A DNA stretch of 64,000 bases from Thereva unica (taxonomy: Eukaryota > Arthropoda > Insecta > Diptera > Therevidae). Position numbers and translations under genes: made by a program. The notes beneath the pieces were generated by a model that searched no databases, was not told where the DNA came from, and was given only the letters and a program-made list of their open reading frames with translations. Shown in pieces: positions 43,944-53,007 of the stretch. Location: NCBI GenBank assembly GCA_949987705.1, contig OX465283.1:76393720-76457719 (forward strand). The letters are read 5' to 3'. Every line of letters starts with the position of its first letter. Position 1 is the stretch's first letter.

Positions 43944-45926
43944 TTATTTTTGCCCTAATAAGCTTAGTTTTCTATTGTTTGAAAAGTAATTTACATATGT
44001 GTCTTGTAATTTGACAAATAGGCTATCGTCATCACAGTAAAGACACATCACCCCATGATCCTTTAAGTTTCTTTTTAATATCTCAACTAAGTTACTATCC
44101 TCGCTTAGCACTATGTGGGTTTGCACCTTGTTATTTACTATCTTGAGAGTTGTTTTTTCCTGTTTCCCCAATGACACATATATCTGATTTTTATAATGGT
44201 TTATGGGTCTTTCGGTTATGTAGATGTAGCGCGTTTGGTCCTCTTCGGCACTGTGAATCGTCGCTCCCGTTGATCTCGACTCTTCGTTGAGATCGTCATC
44301 ATTACTATTCAGAAAAATATTGACCCTTTCTTGTTGGCCCTGTTCATCGTCTTTATGAGAGATGAATCGACTAAGCCCATCGGCTACTACGTTCTCTTTA
44401 CCTTTCAGATAGCAGACGTCGAAATCGTACTCGTTTAGCTGGGTTTTCCAGCGTTGCAGTTTCATGTTGGGTTCTTTGACATTACTAAGCCAGATAAGCG
44501 GTTTATGGTCCGTGCGAACCGTAAATTTTCGACCATAAAGGTATATTCGGAAATACTTGACAGCCCATACAATCGCAAGTAATTCCTTTTCTATCGTCGA
44601 ATATTTGGTTTCATGGTTGTTGAGCGTTCTCGACGCATAGCAGATAGGGTGTTGGTTTTGGCTAAGAACGGCTCCAATTGCGTAATTAGACGCATCCGTT
44701 GTTAAGAGAAATGGTTTACTGAAGTCGGGGCTTTTTAGGATTGGTTCGCTAACTAGTAAAGCTTTTAGCTTATTGAAAGCATTGATGTATTCCTTGTCTG
44801 AGGTATTTATCTTGGAACTCTTTTTCAAGTATTTAGTTATGGGGTACGCCACGCGCGCATAATCCTTGATAAATTTCCGGTAAAATCCGGTAATACCTAA
44901 AAATTGGCGGATTCCCTTGATCGAGCAGGGTATTTCCATTTTGCTAATTGCGTCTACCTTTTTGCTGTCTGGCCTGATGCCCTCTTTTGTTACTATATGC
45001 CCTAAGTAGTTTGTTGTTTCTTTTGCAAAAACAGATTTATTAATCTGAATTTTTAAATTTGCCTCCCGTAGGCGTTGTAATACTTTTTTAATACTGAGCA
45101 GATGCTCTTCGAAACTAGTCGAGAAGATCAATACGTCGTCAAGATATACGACACAGATTTTATTTATGAAGTCCTTTAGAATGTCATTCATTAGCCGCTG
45201 GAAGGTGGCTGGGGCATTTTTCAACCCAAATGGCATTCTAAGGAATTCATAATGCCCGCTTGCTGTGGAAAAAGCAGTTTTGGGCCTATCGCTTGGGAGG
45301 ACTTCGATTTGGTGGTATCCCTTAGCTAGGTCGATCGTGGAAAAATAGCTACATTTCCCAAGCTTATCGAAAAGTTCCTCGATATTTGGCATTGGAAATC
45401 TATCCTCGATCGTTTGCTCGTTTAACTTCCTATAGTCCACTACAATCCTCCATTCCTGTTTACCGGAATTGTCCAGTTTTTTGGGGACGACCCAAATTGG
45501 AGAATTGTAGGGGCTGTAACTGGGTCGAATAATTTTTTGTTGGAGCATCTCTTCGATTTGGCGTTCGACCTCCATTCTATGAACTTCTGGGTACCTATAA
45601 AGTTTACTATAAATTGGGATGTCGTTGCGGGTTTTGATTCCGTGCTTAATTACGTTAGTAAAAGAGAGGTCGTCTCCTTCTTTGAAGAATAAGTCCTTGT
45701 AAGACATTACGAGCGATTTCAGTTTCTTTAAATCAGCTTGATTCAAGTGTGTCGCAAAACTTGTGTCCGGGATGGTGGGACAGCATTCGAGACTAAAAAT
45801 ATGGGTGGAGTAGTTAGAATAGTTTTTAGCATACAGTTCTTCCTCTAGATTTAGGTAAAATGGGATTACTGCGTTTCTAGTTATTAAGAGTCTGCCTTTG
45901 TATTTGATTTCGGCATCGAGTTCCAC
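43944..45926 (-). CDS. pol: Provirus reverse transcriptase and RNase H
   Basis: 660-codon ORF. Motifs: WVVPKK near 146, VDYRKLN near 164, STIDLAKGYHQIEV near 196, FGLKNAPATF near 233 and catalytic YLDD at 261-264. RNase H opens with TTDASNYAIGAVLS and includes STIEKELLAIVW and RTDHKPL. The open frame extends upstream to about 46110 through the C-terminal half of the protease, so the GTG at 45926 is not the true start. It copies genomic RNA from the serine-tRNA primer. Confidence 0.93.
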   Translation of the reverse strand: MELDAEIKYKGRLLITRNAVIPFYLNLEEELYAKNYSNYSTHIFSLECCPTIPDTSFATHLNQADLKKLKSLVMSYKDLFFKEGDDLSFTNVIKHGIKTRNDIPIYSKLYRYPEVHRMEVERQIEEMLQQKIIRPSYSPYNSPIWVVPKKLDNSGKQEWRIVVDYRKLNEQTIEDRFPMPNIEELFDKLGKCSYFSTIDLAKGYHQIEVLPSDRPKTAFSTASGHYEFLRMPFGLKNAPATFQRLMNDILKDFINKICVVYLDDVLIFSTSFEEHLLSIKKVLQRLREANLKIQINKSVFAKETTNYLGHIVTKEGIRPDSKKVDAISKMEIPCSIKGIRQFLGITGFYRKFIKDYARVAYPITKYLKKSSKINTSDKEYINAFNKLKALLVSEPILKSPDFSKPFLLTTDASNYAIGAVLSQNQHPICYASRTLNNHETKYSTIEKELLAIVWAVKYFRIYLYGRKFTVRTDHKPLIWLSNVKEPNMKLQRWKTQLNEYDFDVCYLKGKENVVADGLSRFISHKDDEQGQQERVNIFLNSNDDDLNEESRSTGATIHSAEEDQTRYIYITERPINHYKNQIYVSLGKQEKTTLKIVNNKVQTHIVLSEDSNLVEILKRNLKDHGVMCLYCDDDSLFVKLQDTYVNYFSNNRKLSLLGQK

Positions 45927-46190
45927 TAGGATGTTATTTCCTATGAGGCCATCAAAATCCTTATGGAAATAGCATTCTAGAAATTCAAGTGACCCTGATT
46001 CGTGGAATTCTTTAAAGGTAGGAAATTTATAGCAGACGTTGATTTTAACAATTCTATCTAATACTCTAATTGAACGTTTATTGGACGGTATTTTCCATTT
46101 CGGGTTACAAATTCCGGGTTGATTACACTGTGTTCGGCGCCACTATCGATTATGAACTTTAGATTTCTGATTGGGGTTTTTATTACTATA
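45927..46190 (-). CDS. pol: Provirus protease region, frameshifted
   Basis: Overlapping the end of gag in another frame is an aspartic protease start with an IDSGAE-type active site (about 46148). Near 46108-46115 a one-base shift passes to the frame of the RT ORF, in which a flap-type GLIGNNIL lies at about 45945. The gag-pol junction itself also needs a frame change, as usual in errantiviruses. Confidence 0.75.
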
Positions 46191-47172
46191 TAGGGTAGCA
46201 ATTTGCTCGATCGAATTGAAAATTTTGCGGCTGATGCTCATTTGGGCTGCCATTTTCATTCATGGAAATGTCCATCGGTTCGGGTGCAACTCTGCTTCTT
46301 TGTGAGTTTTGCCTGGAGTGGTTACCAGACCTGTGAAACTGTCTACTTTCATTACCTCTATAACTATAATCTTGTCGCGAGTTGGTGGTCCTAGGATAAT
46401 TGTTATGGTGGGGGCCACTGCTATTTTGTGTATAGTTAGGGCGGTTATTGGTTTTGTTAAACTTGTGGTAATTATCGTGGTTATTGTGGGCATATTGGTT
46501 GTGCCAAGTATTGTTTGTTATCTTCTGACCGCGTCTGTTATGGACCATGTTCTTACCTAGTGAAAGATAGCCGAATTTCACTAGTAAGTCAAACGCATCG
46601 TTTAGGGTCTGTGGGTTATGACACCCAATAAGATTCCTTGCTAAAGGTGGTAGCCCTTGGGTAAACTGTCTAAGCGCAAGTGCTTGGTTTTGGTTCATTT
46701 GTTCGGCTCCTCCTTCTCCTTGGAGAATGTAAGCGTTGTTGATTTTACACAGAAGGGATGTAACTCTATTATAAAATATTTCGACCGTGGAGTCACATCG
46801 GCAGAATCTTAGTTCGTTAATTATATCTGCGATGGGAGTTCTTTCGCCGTGGTTTCTAGTTAACGTATTTTTTAATTCGGTCCAACTTGTAATGGCACCT
46901 GTTCTCATAAGAGTTATTTTGGCTTTTCCTACGATTTTATCTAGGATATAGCCCAAAACTATTACCTTACTGGGGTTATCTAACGGTTCGATAATTGGAA
47001 TAAATGACTCGATTCGTGAAATAAATCTTGCGAGGTCGTATTTATCGCCATCGAATGGTGTAATGTAGCTTATATTTTTAGCGAGATACTCGAGGGTAGG
47101 GCGATTCTCGGCATTCATTTTTACGTCACCGTATAATTCAAAATAGGAACGATAACGGCAGATCAGAACCAA
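46186..47172 (-). CDS. gag: Provirus Gag
   Basis: 328-codon ORF; the Met at residue 19 (about 47118) is the more likely start because capsid-like homology begins after it. The N-terminal two thirds are capsid-like (VIVLGYILDKIVGKAK, FYNRVTSLLCKINNAY, LRQFTQGLPPLARNLIG). The C-terminal third is rich in Asn, His, Arg and Gly and lacks a CCHC knuckle, as in 17.6/297-type Gag. It would form the particle shell. Confidence 0.88.
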   Translation of the reverse strand: MVLICRYRSYFELYGDVKMNAENRPTLEYLAKNISYITPFDGDKYDLARFISRIESFIPIIEPLDNPSKVIVLGYILDKIVGKAKITLMRTGAITSWTELKNTLTRNHGERTPIADIINELRFCRCDSTVEIFYNRVTSLLCKINNAYILQGEGGAEQMNQNQALALRQFTQGLPPLARNLIGCHNPQTLNDAFDLLVKFGYLSLGKNMVHNRRGQKITNNTWHNQYAHNNHDNYHKFNKTNNRPNYTQNSSGPHHNNYPRTTNSRQDYSYRGNESRQFHRSGNHSRQNSQRSRVAPEPMDISMNENGSPNEHQPQNFQFDRANCYPI

Positions 47173-47510
47173 AAGATTATCTAGCCAAAATCAGTTAAAC
47201 TATCCTCACAGTTCTAACTAAATTTACCGAGTCTAGGGAACTACTTTATCAGAATCAATACTTGTCTCATTTATTAAAAGAAAACTTTTGATCACTTAAA
47301 CTTAACAAATTCGATAAATTAAGTCAAATTAAATTTATTTCAAATCAAATGAAATTCTTGGTTATTTATTTTCTAATAAATTCATGGTACTTTTACCGTT
47401 GTAATCGTGTTGATTGATGCTGGGTTTTCTTAATTTCCTCTTCTGTTTAGGTCCTTGTTGTTGCTTCTTCCTGCTGCTTCCTTTCTTCTCCTGGGTTTTT
47501 TTTTTATTTA

Positions 47511-47742
47511 TAGCTCCTTTTCGGAGATTTCAACTTTTTAGTGATAAATTTTATTTTTTTTTTTAACTCCTTTTCGGAGATTTAAACTTTTTAGTTATAA
47601 AAAAAAAATTATTTTTAACTCCTTTTCGGGGCTTTAAACTTTCTGGTTATAAAACAATTTTTTTTATTTATAACTCCTTTCCGGAGTGTTAAACTTTCTA
47701 ATTATAAAACAATTAACTCCTTTTCGGAGTGTTAAACTTTCT
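47511..47742. repeat. 53-bp tandem repeats in the proviral leader
   Basis: Five copies of a unit with AACTCCTTTTCGGAG followed by TTTAAACTTT and an A/T stretch, at about 47512, 47565, 47618, 47671 and 47714. CTCC and GGAG within each unit can pair. It lies between primer site and gag, the place where gypsy carries its Su(Hw) insulator array. A regulatory role here is inference. Confidence 0.85.
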
Positions 47743-47746
47743 CACT

Positions 47747-47765
47747 TCCGTCACCGACTGCGCCA
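47747..47765 (-). promoter_or_regulatory. Primer binding site (serine tRNA)
   Basis: Immediately after the 5' LTR on minus: TGGCGCAGTCGGTGACGG. TGGCGCAGTCGG is the tRNA-Ser 3' complement used by 17.6/297-type errantiviruses. Confidence 0.88.
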
Positions 47766-48042
47766 GTTATGTAGGGAGCAAGGGAGCACCAGAATAAAAC
47801 GCAACCTTCCGGATAAACAAAACTTATTTTTTATTATTAATTAGTTTACAAGTATTTCGGTCGCGATCGTCGGGAGAACTGCTAAAAGGGGTTTTATTAA
47901 GTTTTTATCTGGCTTTTCATTTGGGAGGAGAAATGCAAACGTTAGCATAAACTGTGGGCGACCGTTTCTTGGACTTGTGTAATCTGATATTGGTCACGTT
48001 GAAATAAACAATTTATGCACGTGAGGGTGGTATTATATTACT
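47765..48042 (-). repeat. 5' LTR of the provirus
   Basis: 278 bp, matching the left LTR apart from two one-base indels. It is flanked outside by ATAT. Confidence 0.95.
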
Positions 48043-48767
48043 ATATGGATACGATGATACGTTTTCCCGAAAAAGGGTACGTTCCCGCTTATCGTACTTT
48101 TATTTTACTTTTTCAAAATCTATATCCATTACTTAACGCTTCTTGTCTATATCTGCTACATTTTTTCTCAAAGTTGTGACCAATTTTCATTATTTTGTCT
48201 TTTCATCTTAGGTTACCTTGCTTGCTGTTTGCGTATTGTATCGTAAGTAATTTAGATTTGACACTCAACTAACAAAACAAGTAGTTTCAGATCATTCTAA
48301 TTTATAGGCCAAAGACAATATATGTGTGTATTTTATATTGCAAAGTATTCTTGTAGTAATATAAAACAGCAAACAAAGGGGACACGCACTGTCTTGTCAA
48401 CGAGGCAAGCTGGTCAAGCCTGAACTACATTGAAAAGCAGTGCAGTGTAGCACTGCGCAGTAAAATTTAGACTTCTTGAAACTGAATGTAGCAATTCACA
48501 TTACTTTCACTGCCTTGCACTATACTGCATTGCGCTGCCTTATCTTAAGCAGCCTACACACGACAGACTTGGTTGACAACTAAGTTGGCATCAGGAAATA
48601 TACAGACACTCCAACTAGATCGCCAACATCCGTGCAAACATCCACAGAAGTGCACAGTTCAAATGACTATTTCAAAGGATTCGCTGGCTAAGTTCTCAAC
48701 ACCGCTACAGACATACAACATGGTTGCCAACTTCTACTAAAAATCAAAAATTTTTGATTTCATTCCA

Positions 48768-50884
48768 GCCGTGTCTCTAGGATCATACAGTCAGGAATGC
48801 ATTTGTTCGTTCCTCATACTACTAAATCTGTGAAGGCTAGGCCCAAGAGATGGTTTAATCAGGAGTGTATGAATGCAATCAGAAATAAAGAAGCCGCCTT
48901 TCGACCTTTCACGAGCTCCCCGAGTGAATCGCTCCGTTTAGAGTATATAAAACTAAGAAATTCCTGTAAAGTCGCCATCAGGAATGTCAAAAATTCATTT
49001 GACAGCAAGTTGAGAAGTAAACTCAATGCAACCTCTGGTTACAAAAACTTCTGGTCCTTGGTAAGTTCCATCAAGAGGAATTTCACCACTTCCACAACTC
49101 CTTCATTCATCCACGATGAAAAGGTGATAACAGACACCAAATCCAAGGCTGATTTATTAGCATCTCTGGTTGTTTCAAATTCTTCTTTACCCGAAACTGA
49201 TACGCTACCCTCTGTTCTCGAGCACAATGCTTATTTAATGGACAGGGTTTTCTTCAGGACTCTCGAGGTGTACAGGTGCCTTATGCAGCTCGATGGTCAA
49301 CAAATCCACTGGACCCGATAATATACCCCCTATCGTGTTAAAACAATGCGCCTCACCTTTGGCTAAACCTCTGCGCAAACTTTCATACTCCTCCGGAGTT
49401 TACGCAGACTCTTGGAAACTTGCCCATGTTCAGCCAATACCGAAAAAAGGTGACTCCAGCCTTCCCTCCAACTACCGCCCAATAGCAATTACTTCTATTC
49501 TCTTCAAAACCATGGAGACGATAATTAACGAAAAGCTTATGGGTTATCTAGAATCCAACCAACTTATCAACGACAAACAATACGACTTCCGACAAAAAAG
49601 ATCAACTGGTGATCTTTTAGTTTGTCTTACAGAACACCTCAACCGAAGTTTGCATGGATCTGGTGAATCTAGTTTGGTTGCTTTGGATATCTCCAAGTCT
49701 TTTGATAGAGTATGGCACTCAGCCTTGTTAGCTAAACTCAAAGCTATTGGAATTGACTCGCTTCTCTATAACTGGGTTGAGAGTTTTCTTTCCGGCCGTT
49801 CAATTATGGTAGTTTTGGATGGCGTCAAATCTGAATCTCACCCCATCTCTGCGGGGGTCCCCCAGGATTCAATTTTATCACCGGCCCTATTTCTCATCTT
49901 TATAAACTACCTACTTTCAATCCCCTCCAATCCACTTCTCAGCTTCGCTGACGACGGTACTCTACGTTACTCGTACAGCTTCGATACAAGACAGACACAT
50001 GCCAGATCATGTCTTGATGATCGTGAACTTATGTCCAACTCTTTTAATAACGACATTGAACTCAGAGAGTGGGGAAGAAAGAATCGTGTTGAATTCAACC
50101 CCACCAAAACCAAGTACTGTCTTATTTCAAAGAAAAAGATCTCCATCCTTGAGAGTGGGTCAAGTTGAACTAACGGCCGACCCCTCCCTACAAATCTTAG
50201 GCGTGACATTAGCCAAAGACTTGCGATGGAATGACCACATATTTCAAATCGCCAAACACGGATCCCAGTGCTTGGGATTTCTGAAGAGGTGCACCTTATA
50301 AATCCTACATTCCGCCTCTTCTCGAATACAACTCCCCCATTTGGGGGGGCGCTCCAATAACCACAAGGTTAGATAAGGTCCAAAAAAGGGCCCTTCAATT
50401 AATTGATGACGATACCGCTTGCTCCACCATCGACCCCCTGAGCCACCGTAGGAATGTAGCAGTCCTGACAAAATTTTATCGCTACTATCATAGCGACTGT
50501 TCCTTCGAGTTAAACGCTCTTCTGCCTCCACGGCAATCTTATACCCGCAACACCGGATTAGCCCACTCGTCTCATTCCCTCCACCTGCAACTCCCCCTTT
50601 CACGCACTCAACAAGATATGAATTTGTTTGTAAATAGAACAACTCGACTCTGGAATAAACTCTCGCAGTCAGTTTTTCCGAGCTCATACAACATCCAAGA
50701 GTTCAAACGCAAGATTCATCACCACCTTCTTCAATACCCCCTGTACCTTTATAATCCTTAACCTATTCCCCCCCGCCCCTCCCCCATACTAAGCTTACTG
50801 CTAGACATTGCACCATGACGTGACAAATGACATGACGGACTAGTAGTACAAAGGGTGACTCCTGAGCTTAGCACTACCACATAA
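48768..50884 (+). pseudogene. 5'-truncated LINE copy (same family as 57825-61298)
   Basis: Starts abruptly in the region between endonuclease and RT (RIIQSGMHLFVPHTTKSVK). It passes from the 48797-49321 frame to 49293-50168 by a frameshift near 49300. RT motifs: TGPDNIPPIVLKQC, PIPKKGDSSLPSNYRPIAI, ALDISKSFDRVWH, AGVPQDSILSPALF and FADDGTLRYS (49935-49965). Two further shifts follow near 50080 and 50165. The 3' untranslated end GCACTACCACATAAAA matches the full-length copy. Confidence 0.9.
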
Positions 50885-52225
50885 AACTAGTTGGGATGTG
50901 GGTTCGACCCTTTCGGTCCACACGATCAACTTCCTAGTATGATGGATGTTGAATATTATGATTGGATATTTTAATAATAAATGAACAATAGGGAATATAG
51001 AATATATGTATAATACCGAGAAATTGTCACAATTGTTTATCAATATTTTCGCTAAAATGTTAAACTAAATGTGCGCACTTACAAGATTAGGATGACGAAA
51101 ATATATATAAAATTGATGTATTAATGTTTTTCGGCACCTCAATGAAGTCGATATAGTTTTTAGTTCGCGCGGTATCGTGCAGGTACAAAAATCACTTAAG
51201 TCATTTAAACCAAAAACCGCTGGACCGAATATTATAAAAAAATTTTCAGATTATATTGCCGCTAATACGCTTCGAACGGCACCTCAAGTAAGTCAATATC
51301 TTTCGTGGTTCGGGCGATATCGTGCAGGTACAAAAATCACTTACGCCGCTTAAACAAAAAAACGGCTCCACCGAATTTTATGAAAATCTTTTCAGATCAT
51401 ATTTTGGTTAATACTCTTCGAACGGCACGTCAACTAAGTCGATATCTTTAATAGTTCGGGCGATATCGTGCAGGTACAAAAATCACTTACGCCGCTTAAA
51501 CAAAAAAACGGCTCGACCGAATTTTATGAAAATCTTTTCAGATCATATTTTGGTTAATACTTTTCGAACGGCACGTCAACTAAGTCGATATCTTTAATAG
51601 TTCGGGCGATATCGTGCAGGTACAAAAATCACTTACGCCGCTTAAACAAAAAAACGGCTCGACCGAATTTTATGAAAATCTTTTCAGATCATATTTTGGT
51701 TAATACTCTTCGAACGGCACGTCAACTAAGTCGATATCTTTTATAGTTCGCGCGGTATCGTGCAGGTACAAAAACACTTAAGTCATTTAAACCAAAAACC
51801 GCTGGACCGAATATTATAAAAATCTTTTCAGATTATATTGTCGCTAATACGCTTCGAACGGCACCTCAAGTAAGTCAATATCTTTCGTGGTTCGGGCGAT
51901 ATCGTGCAGGTACAAAAATCACTTACTCCGCTTAAACAAAAAAAACGGCTGGACCGAATTTCATGAAAATCTTTTCAGATCATATTTCGGTTAATACGCT
52001 TCGAACGACACCTCAACGAAGTCGATATCAGTTTTGGTTCGCGCGATATCGTGCAGGAAAAAATGACCACATCCGTACGCACATACACACACACATACTT
52101 CCTCCCAATTTCTTGCTTAAAATGCTCCTGGGACCTTGAAAGATGAAAATACGTTGAAATTTTCGATTTCGAGTTTCGGACCGATTACAATAACTTCCTA
52201 TACTGGGAAGTTAAAAAAATCGTCG
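50885..52225 (+). mobile_element. DINE/Helentron-like element, copy 2
   Basis: Begins CTAGTTGGGATGTGGGTTCG right at the A-run of the LINE copy, followed by CACGATCAACTTCCTAGTAT. Ends in GAAATTTTCGATTTCGAGTT and a hairpin ACTTCCTATACTGGGAAGT. The 146-bp minisatellite forms its core. It shares both ends with 9796-11155. No coding capacity. Confidence 0.55.
51130..52060. repeat. 146-bp minisatellite, about 6.5 copies
   Basis: CGGCAC(C/G)TCAA recurs at about 51132, 51277, 51423, 51569, 51715, 51859 and 52006, a period of 144-147. Each unit contains GATATCGTGCAGGTACAAAA and ATGAAAATCTTTTCAGAT. About 1.4 units occur in the 9796-11155 copy. Confidence 0.93.
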
Positions 52226-52784
52226 GCAAACTCCAATTTTCAGTTGTTAACCAATACACACATTTTCAATTCTGACACCAACTCCATATGTTGCCAACTT
52301 AGTTGGCAACCAAGTTTGTCGTGTGTGGGCTGCTTTAGGCTTATTTCTAAAATTCTGCTTCGCACTGCATGTCAATTTCTAGAAAACTTCAAATAAAGTC
52401 GTCATTACCATTGTTGTCGAAATGGATGACGACAAATTTGATAGAATTAGTGAGAAATAAAGACTTTCTATGTAACAAAAATCACAGAAACTCCAAAAAA
52501 TACAAAAAGCTTTATATGAAGTCAATGTCAAAACACTGTTCAATGTGGTTTACCACGCGTTCTCTAATAAACCACTGCAACATACTGCACTGCACTGTTT
52601 TCAATGTAGTTTAGGCTTCAGGCGAGGCAATAGAAATGGCCTTTTTATTTTCTATTTGAACCAATTATACAATTATGTGCTCATTTAGTATCATATGGAA
52701 ACGTACAGTAAGGTTATGGATACGATTGGATACTTTTTCTGTGTTGTAAAGATACGTCCAAGCGCTCAGCGAGTGGCAACACTG

Positions 52785-52815
52785 GTTGTAGAGCCATTGA
52801 AGAAGAAGAAGGTGT
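52785..52815 (+). repeat. 3' tail of the RTE-like LINE
   Basis: The second copy of GTTGTAGA is followed by GCCATTGAAGAAGAAGAAGG. This is the downstream half of the LINE interrupted at 41044. Confidence 0.75.
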
Positions 52816-52864
52816 TGGCAGTTTCTTCTTATACTCTTCTCTTTATCATCTCTCCGGTCTGTTA

Positions 52865-53007
52865 AGCGGCCTACAGATGACAAACTTGGTTGACAACTAT
52901 GTTGGAATCATGAAATATACAGACACTCCAACTTAATTGTCAACATCCGTGCAAACATTAACGAAGTGCACTTAGTTGGCAACCAAGTTTGTCGTCTGTA
53001 GGCTGCT
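52865..53007. mobile_element. 143-bp MITE with TTA duplication
   Basis: AGCGGCCTACAGATGACAAA at the left and the mirror of AGCAGCCTACAGACGACAAA at the right, followed by CTTGGTTG. TTA lies at 52862-52864 and 53008-53010. It is an intact relative of the split element at 48548-52334. Confidence 0.88.

Larger units (their letters stand above)
41108..48042 (-). mobile_element. Errantivirus-type endogenous retrovirus (provirus), nearly complete
   Basis: 6935 bp with two 278-bp LTRs starting AGT and ending ACT, flanked by ATAT on both sides (41104-41107 and 48043-48046), the duplication used by 17.6/297-type insect errantiviruses. Minus-strand order: 5' LTR (48042-47765), serine-tRNA primer site, leader with 53-bp repeats, gag, pol (protease, RT, RNase H, integrase), env, purine tract, 3' LTR. 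The LTRs appear identical except for two one-base indels, so the insertion is recent. Pol is interrupted by several one-base shifts; gag and env are open. Confidence 0.95.
48548..52334. mobile_element. TTA-flanked MITE split by further insertions
   Basis: AGCAGCCTACACACGACAGA at the left is mirrored at the right by the complement of AGCAGCCCACACACGACAAA, then CTTGGTTG. TTA flanks both sides (48545-48547 and 52335-52337). An uninterrupted relative is at 52865-53007. A truncated LINE and a DINE-like element separate its halves. Confidence 0.85.
48409..52622. mobile_element. TIR element with 8-bp duplication (outer shell of the nest)
   Basis: AAGCCTGAACTACATTGAAA near the left end is mirrored at the right by the reverse complement of AAGCCTAAACTACATTGAAA, continuing into GCAGTGCAGTG. 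CGAGGCAA flanks both sides (48401-48408 and 52623-52630). The outermost few bases of the two ends are not identical. Own sequence is about 425 bp; the rest is nested insertions. It lies inside the hAT-type element. Confidence 0.75.
41045..52784. mobile_element. hAT-type element with 8-bp duplication, hugely expanded by nested insertions
   Basis: Ends are CAGTGCTGCCACT and the mirror of CAGTGTTGCCACT, typical of hAT ends. GTTGTAGA, 8 bp, flanks both sides exactly (41037-41044 and 52785-52792). Own sequence remains at 41045-41107, 48043-48400 and about 52631-52784 (roughly 575 bp), so it is a non-autonomous copy. It contains GGATACG/CGTATC motifs near both ends. It was inserted just after the stop codon region of the RTE-like LINE. 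Confidence 0.88.

Noticed and set aside
48409..52622. A single large transposon carrying the LINE as cargo
   Set aside because: The two mirrored end sets and different duplications (CGAGGCAA outside, TTA inside) show successive insertions, and the LINE is truncated and broken.
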